A stretch of DNA of 64,000 bases from Gibbula magus (lineage: Eukaryota > Mollusca > Gastropoda > Trochida > Trochidae). The stretch lies in the NCBI GenBank assembly GCA_936450465.1, contig OW388300.1:54030035-54094034 (forward strand), in the 5' to 3' direction. The stretch's first letter is position 1, and each line of letters opens with the position of its first letter. Under the pieces are notes generated by a model. The model did not search any database, was not told the DNA's origin, and saw only the letters and a program-made list of their open reading frames with translations. Below are positions 58,688 through 64,000 of the stretch, piece after piece. The position numbers and the translations under genes were made by a program.

Positions 58688-59803
58688 TCCACTTAATAAT
58701 AATTAATAATAATAATTAATTTATATAGCGCCTTGTTTCCAACAATAGCTGCTCAACGGCGCTGAACAAAGATATATACAGTCCTTAAAACTATATACAC
58801 AGTCACAGAGCAAGTCACGGGAAGGAAAACAGGTGAGATTTGAGACATTTCTTGAAGCTGCCAAGGGATTCACAGTTTTTGAGTTCTAGAGGGAGAGAGT
58901 TCCATAAAACAGGGGCGGCAACAGAGAAAGCACGTTCACCAAGTCTAGTAGATGTCGATGGGACAGATAGCTGAAGTTGGTGAGAAGATCGCAGAGTTCG
59001 AGAGGGCTGGTACACAGAGAGAAGTTCCTTGATATATGATGGGGAGGAGTCGACGTGGATGGCACAATAGGTCAACACAAGTATCTTAAAGGAAATCCTG
59101 TGTCTGATGGGAAGCCAGTGTAGTTGATGAAGGACTGGGGTGATATGGGCGTCCCGACGAGTACGAGTAACCAAGCGTGCTGCCTTGTTTTGGATGCGCT
59201 GAAGTTGATATATTGAGCCAGATCCAGAGATTAAAGAGTTGCAATAGTCCAGTCTAGATGTAACGTAGGAATGGATGAGAGTTTTGCAGGTTTCGCTGTC
59301 AATGTATTTTCGGATTTTGCCTATGTTTGAAATGTGAAAATTTGTTGCCTTGGCAGTGTTCAAAACATGCTGTTTACTGGACATGGTCCTGTTCATGGTC
59401 ACACCGAGATTCTTGATGGTTGAGGATGGGGTTACACAAACTTTGTCAATCATTAGTGTAGCATCATGAATTTTGTCAAGTTGTTGTTGTGTGCCAATCA
59501 CAGAGAATTCAGTTTTGCTTCCGTTAAGTTTGAGGTAGTTGACGGTCATCCAGGTGCTGACATCATGGATGCAATTTTCAATCTGCTTAATACCAGTCGA
59601 CACAGAAGATGGTTTGACAGCGATGTAAAGTTGCTGGTCATCTGCATAGCCATGAAAGTCAAGATTATGTTTCCTTATGATGTTTCCAAGAGGCTGGATG
59701 TAACAAATAAACAAAACTGGCCCCAACACTGAACCCTGTGGGACACCACTTAACACTTCAGTAACGCTCACATGCATATTACAGTTTTGAGCTAGATGAG
59801 ACT
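58688..59803 (-). pseudogene. 5'-truncated CR1/L2-group LINE: reverse transcriptase C-half and 3' end
   Basis: On minus, an uninterrupted frame runs from about 59800 to 58815. It contains SGVPQGSVLGPVLF (RT motif), FHGYADDQQLY with the catalytic YADD pair, LKLNGSKTEF and NLGVTMN motifs, and a long C-terminal region (LDYCNSLISG, RIQNKAARLVTR, LHWLPIRHRISFK, FSVAAPVLWNSLP) typical of CR1/L2/Jockey-group elements of marine animals. The endonuclease and first half of the RT are missing. The 3' UTR ends in AAGGCGCTATATAAATTAAT and an ATT-type microsatellite (58688-58722), the usual tail of these LINEs. The ORF portion is intact, so insertion is relatively young, but the copy is dead by 5' truncation. 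Confidence 0.88.
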
Positions 59804-60690
59804 AAACCCTCACATCATGCCCAGGAGAATTACCCCCCTTGATTGGGCACACGGTGGCACCACGCGCTATCAATATGAATAAGCACTTGATATCAACAAT
59901 AAGCAACATTCTTCTTATTATTACCTTGTCGGTGACCTCCTGACATTTGAGAGGAGACTTTTACAGGGTGATATAAATATCCAAAATTACAGTTATTTTT
60001 TTAAATGTCGCTTTTTGAACTAAAAAAGGTTATGACCTTGAACACGTTTTGTTGTCAGTACAAACAATTCAAATCCACATATAAATAAATAAAACACAGT
60101 CATAATAAAGAATTTCGTATTCATTGAACAATGTTAATGACATACGTTTATGGGAGACAGCCGTTATAACCATGAGTATTTAAACGTTTGGTTGTGTTTA
60201 AACGTTTAGTGGTACTATCCTAACAAAAGCAAACTTATACAAATCAATACTAAGTTACGTTAAATTGTGGTTCAAATGATTAAACAGAAATCGTTTATTC
60301 ATGTTTCAAATTATTACTGAATTTTATTGCATTAATATTTTTTTTTTACTTCTGATTTCGTATAATCAAGACACTATTTTCACTTAAATTCAAATTCTCC
60401 CTCACTAATATTTATCACCAGTTTTAATGACACTCGTTTTTAGAAGTTAACAATTGGTACAAGAATTCGATCATCAGTTTGGACAATTGAATCCAGGATA
60501 CTCAGTTGGAGTAATCGAGTTTCGTGTCCAACACGTTTGATTTGTGTAATTGGATTAAGTTTAATTGTTGTCTAAAGATTAATTCTGGACATGAATAACA
60601 TCAACTGAAATAGAGCACATTCCGTTCGAACATTCTGCTGTTAATCTTTGAGTGATCATATCGTGGAATATATATAATGATATCTGTGTT
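59804..60690. other. Apparently unique non-coding sequence
   Basis: No block of the macro-repeat, no TIR and no domain-bearing frame was seen. A TATATATAA run at about 60667 precedes the exon candidate below. Confidence 0.45.
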
Positions 60691-60692
60691 AA

Positions 60693-60864
60693 ATGAATTA
60701 TTTGAGGTGCATTTTAGCAAACAGACATGCATTTATGGAGAACATCTTCTTTATAACGAGAGAACGACGTTTCATACATGTCATTGTGTCGTTTTCAAGT
60801 ATGGATAACCTAGACGGAGGACAGGTGGTATATAAGAAAAATACAGGTTTCGTTTGTGTATTTG
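60693..60864 (+). other. Candidate 5' exon of an unidentified gene
   Basis: An open frame from ATG 60693 (further in-frame ATGs at 60738 and 60801) reads ...SSMDNLDGGQVVYKKNTGFVCVF and meets TTTG|GTAAGT at 60864/60865, a strong donor. A TATA-like GGAATATATATAATG lies about 25-30 bases upstream of 60693. I recognise no domain and no following exon could be identified, so this may be coincidence. Confidence 0.25.
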
Positions 60865-60960
60865 GTAAGTACGAAATTGAGACGAAGTTTGTTTGTCAAA
60901 TCTTTTTAGTCATTTCAGGCAGGTATGCAGACAGCGTGGCTTACAATTGAGATGTTTAAT

Positions 60961-61544
60961 TTACAAGAATTTTCAAATACAGGCAATTAGGATGACTGTA
61001 CCATTCAGCAGTATGCAAACTAAAGGCTTTCTAAGTATGTAGCTATTACGCCACTTTTTCTTGAAACATTACATTGATAGTTTTTTGCTATCCATTTACA
61101 CATTCAAGATTCCTTATATGTGTAAATTGTCATTATTAATACTTGAAATAAATATGTACCAGCAAGAATGATGTTGTTTTTAGGATCATAACTAGTCCTA
61201 TCAGAATTGTGATGTCAGAACATACTTAATCAATATTTCAAGAATTACTTATAAGAACACTTAGATCATACATTCAACCCTCTGTACATGTTCACACGAA
61301 ATAAAAACAATATTTTCTGCTTCTGAATTACAAAACGTGGAGGTGTTGTTATAATTAAACATTTCATTTCATTTCAGCAATACTCTTTTAACATAACAAT
61401 GTCATGAACAATTTGAACGATTGGGGAGAAGTTAATAACACGATATTTTGGATGAACAGAAGTCAGGAGGAATGTTATACTGCACAAGAAAGAGTAACAA
61501 TTTTGATACAGAAAAGTTGTATATTAAGATCAGTTCATCGTTAA
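60961..61544. other. Non-coding stretch, nothing recognised
   Basis: No coding or repeat structure was noticed. Confidence 0.4.
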
Positions 61545-61656
61545 CAGGTGGAATAAAGTATCATTGATCTAAAGTGACTGTTAAAGTTTGATTTCAAACT
61601 AATTTGATGAGGAAATGTTGCAACATATCCATTTGCCATTTCTATTGTAATCATCG
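61545..61656 (-). repeat. Dispersed repeat, inverted partner of 55213-55306
   Basis: TTGATCTAAAGTGACTGTTA, ATGAGGAAATGTTGCAACAT and TGCCATTTCTATTGTAATC are the reverse complement of the element at the left edge of the Tc1 remnant. Here nothing of the transposase follows, so the repeat may be a separate small element. Confidence 0.8.
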
Positions 61657-62823
61657 TGTGAATATGATTCTTGATGTGATCAGTTTGAAGAGGAGTAAAA
61701 GCCCGGATAATTCATCTGCCCTCCAGGCGACAATTTCAGTTAACTTTTGAATACCACAGATGGAGAGTATAGGCAATCAAGGTAATTAATCACTTGTACG
61801 TCTCAGAGCTAATCATGGTGGCAGATGATATACGATATTGTCTTAAAAGTCAGTAGCTGAGCGATGTGGCAACAAGAATTGAAACTTCAGAACTAATCTA
61901 GCTTAACTTCTCAGATGTTGGCCTCTCAATAAGAGTCAGATCAGACATAAAAAAATCATAGGAGATCGAGTTTTTATAATTCTGATACAAATGCCACGGC
62001 TTTTGGCCTCATATATCTTTGCATATACGATGTGAGGTTACACATTATATGAAATATGTGAATGGTAGAATGTTTCTGCAGATGTTTATTTCTACTGGTG
62101 ACGTCATACTGGCATAATTGAAGAGACTTCGTTTTGTTAAAAATAGCGTGTCGAAGCTGTTCATAATCTCAGTACATGCCATGTGGTTAGGAAGGACATT
62201 TAACTCACCATGTGAATACACAACGGTCCAAAATCAATTGTACCGAATATATCCTCAGCTCTCCGCTCCGCGAGCGATACATTGTTACAGCGAAAAGCTA
62301 TCTAAGAAGACAAGTGGGAAACTCTGCAGAATAAAAGCCCATGAAGCTCACTTTTTCAGGTAATTCATCTGCATCATCAACTCGTCCATTTGACTTTATC
62401 AGCCATGTTAGAAATGCGTCAATGGGAAAATCGATAACTAACAAGAGATTACAACGGGGCCGTATTTATAAAGAGTCTTAGAATTTTCAAAGAAAAAACT
62501 TTTAAATCCCAGTTACACAATCGGCTAAACGTCACTATTAAGATTCATTTATAAACATTTTAGACCAATTACTCTTTTAAGAATCCTTGGATCTTTCCTG
62601 TAACAATATATGTGGTTTCAAACTTGATAATTATCAATAATAAAAGGGGATCTTAGTTTGTACATTTGATACCGACGCTACCTAAAATATGGGCGTGGCA
62701 GGGAGTTTCCCGAAACCTTTAAACGATTTCTTCTCCGTAACTAGTTGGCACGGGAATAACATCTTTATTGCATGTAGATTCAAGTTTGTTCTAACTTGAC
62801 CCCTCTCCCCGGCAAATCATGCA
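61657..62823. other. Apparently unique sequence, weak ORF only
   Basis: The frame at 62118-62363 (81 residues, ends AHEAHFFR) shows no recognisable domain. A donor-like CAG|GTAATT follows at its end. Evidence is too thin to call a gene. Confidence 0.35.
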
Positions 62824-62926
62824 AATGTATGTTTAACCCTCGCTCTCGCTCAGGCAATACAAAAATTCCCCCTCGTTTCGTGCAAGTCATGTGACACACT
62901 TCCTCTGGTAATAATCTTCATATAGT
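62824..62926 (+). mobile_element. Inverted-repeat (MITE-like) element, 3' fragment
   Basis: TTTAACCCTCGCTCTCGCTC, GGCAATACAAAAATTC, CCTCGTTTCG and TGACACACTTCCTCTGGTAA correspond to the last 100 bases of the copy at 6455-6835. It is the only member of this family seen outside the macro-repeat array. Confidence 0.8.
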
Positions 62927-64000
62927 TTCCGTTGTACAACAATGTAATGATGTGATATTGTTTTTTGCATTCGATGGAATTATATGACACATTTTTCAGT
63001 GAAGATCCGGAAGGAAGTCTAAGAACACACGGACGAGGAGTATATTTAATATGTCTTAGTTTATTAGTGAGTAATCCTACTGCTACGCATGGAGAGATTT
63101 ACAACACAGACGCACATAGAAAGGGATCAGTTGGTCCACGAGAGAGTAATAAAATCGTATCTTTACAGCTTACAACATCACACTACATAGTCCTCCAATG
63201 GAGTTTAAATGAGATTATTATCATTGGTTACCACGACAACGTTGAACTTGTAATCGATCCATTATTCTTAAAGTCATCCTGTTGTTAGTTGTATATAATT
63301 TTTTATTTTGTAAATGCACTTAGATCGCTGTAGTTTGTAATAGCATAGGCAATTGAAGAGAAACTTACAATAATGAGGTCATGTTTGAACGAAGGACAGT
63401 AGTTTATTGCATTGTGTTTATTGCCAGTGTCAGAGTAAAAACATGCTCATTATTGCCTGGAGTGGTGTTACATGTTTCAATTTCGAATCTGCTTTATTGC
63501 CTTTTATGCTTGACATCATTTCATGATATGCAAAGAGTGGTCGTACATAACGCCAAACTTCCTTTATTAGAAGTGCCAACAGCTGTTGAAATATGTCTCA
63601 ACATCCACAGTTTAAATTCAATGTTGCTAATATTTAATTTATATAACTTGTTCGTATCGATGGATATAGTTACGAATTAAGGTGGCTCTATATTTTAATA
63701 CCCAAGACACAAATTTTCAAATGCTGACATATTTACATAATCGGCACTGATGTTGTTGTTGTTATTGTTGGTATTTGCATCCAGTGAGTTTCTTTGTTAT
63801 TTTCACAACTGACCACTGCAGTAGTTTCATGTTTAACAATTTCTATTTCAGCAATTGGCATACCTGTACAGTCTAAGACTTGTCCGTTACCAGAAGAATG
63901 TTTTGAAATGATGATTTTATGTGACCAAAATGGACACGAGTAATGAGTAATAGATTTAAAGAAGCTATTATTCACAACACGTTATCACATGTGATTAACA
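62927..64000. other. Unassigned sequence with three mid-size open frames
   Basis: Frames at 62965-63288 plus (107 residues), 63381-63680 plus (99 residues, hydrophobic stretches) and 63733-63975 minus (80 residues, includes GNGQVLDCTGMPIAEIEIVK) are longer than typical for this AT-rich DNA, but no family is recognised. The minus frame ends in a Thr run from an AAC/ACA repeat near 63750. No splice-supported model could be built. Confidence 0.3.

Noticed and set aside
59466..59732. Plus-strand gene opposite the LINE
   Set aside because: It is the antisense shadow of the reverse transcriptase frame on the minus strand.

Overview
The window reads as AT-rich nuclear DNA of an animal, most likely a marine mollusc such as a bivalve. 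The evidence is the set of transposon families (a Ginger-type element with a KRBA2-like integrase, FLYWCH/MULE transposase remnants, Tc1/mariner, CR1/L2-like and L1/Tx1-like LINEs), many short inverted-repeat elements, frequent ACATGTA-type words and GT-AG splice-like sites. The taxon is an inference. I see no intact, confidently identifiable host protein gene, no rRNA or tRNA gene and no prokaryotic feature. Every long open frame is either transposon-derived or a by-product of tandem repeats.

Bases 1-55212 are dominated by a degenerate multi-kilobase repeat. About 16 recognisable non-coding blocks recur in one order and one orientation. I name them A, B, C, D, E, F, H, I, J, K, L, then either G or M-N-P5', then P3', Q and back to A. 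Q/A junctions or their equivalents lie near 13.2, 20.9, 30.5, 44.7 and 55.1 kb. This is the pattern of an old tandem array of roughly 8-14 kb units that has since been partly deleted, internally duplicated and peppered with insertions. Different blocks expanded into local tandem arrays in different units: block K became a 104-bp satellite (1-3816), the A/B junction became a 30-bp minisatellite (13597-15815), block G grew a 67-bp array (27063-28709) and block I a 17-bp array (36169-36370). The unexpanded single-copy form of each is visible elsewhere in the window.

Insertions into this array can be delimited because the interrupted block is known from other units. They are: an inverted-repeat element family with a TGACGTCA core (6455, 20163, 42936, and a fragment at 62824); large palindromes (7953, 22653, 29548); a 5'-truncated L1/Tx1-like LINE with a 12-bp target duplication (34099-35123); an 863-bp foldback element with a 6-bp duplication (39174-40036); a roughly 2.8-kb TIR element carrying LINE debris and a 465-bp AG tract (46170-48970); a 2.1-kb Ginger-like transposon with a frameshifted transposase (51274-53410); and a 570-bp element with about 93-bp TIRs and a 9-bp duplication that carries a RecQ-helicase-like first exon (53969-54538).

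The array stops abruptly at 55212. The right-hand 8.8 kb holds a Tc1/mariner pseudogene with a 42-bp minisatellite grown inside it, two decayed MULE transposase genes, a 5'-truncated CR1/L2-like LINE on the minus strand, and apparently unique sequence with only weak exon candidates.
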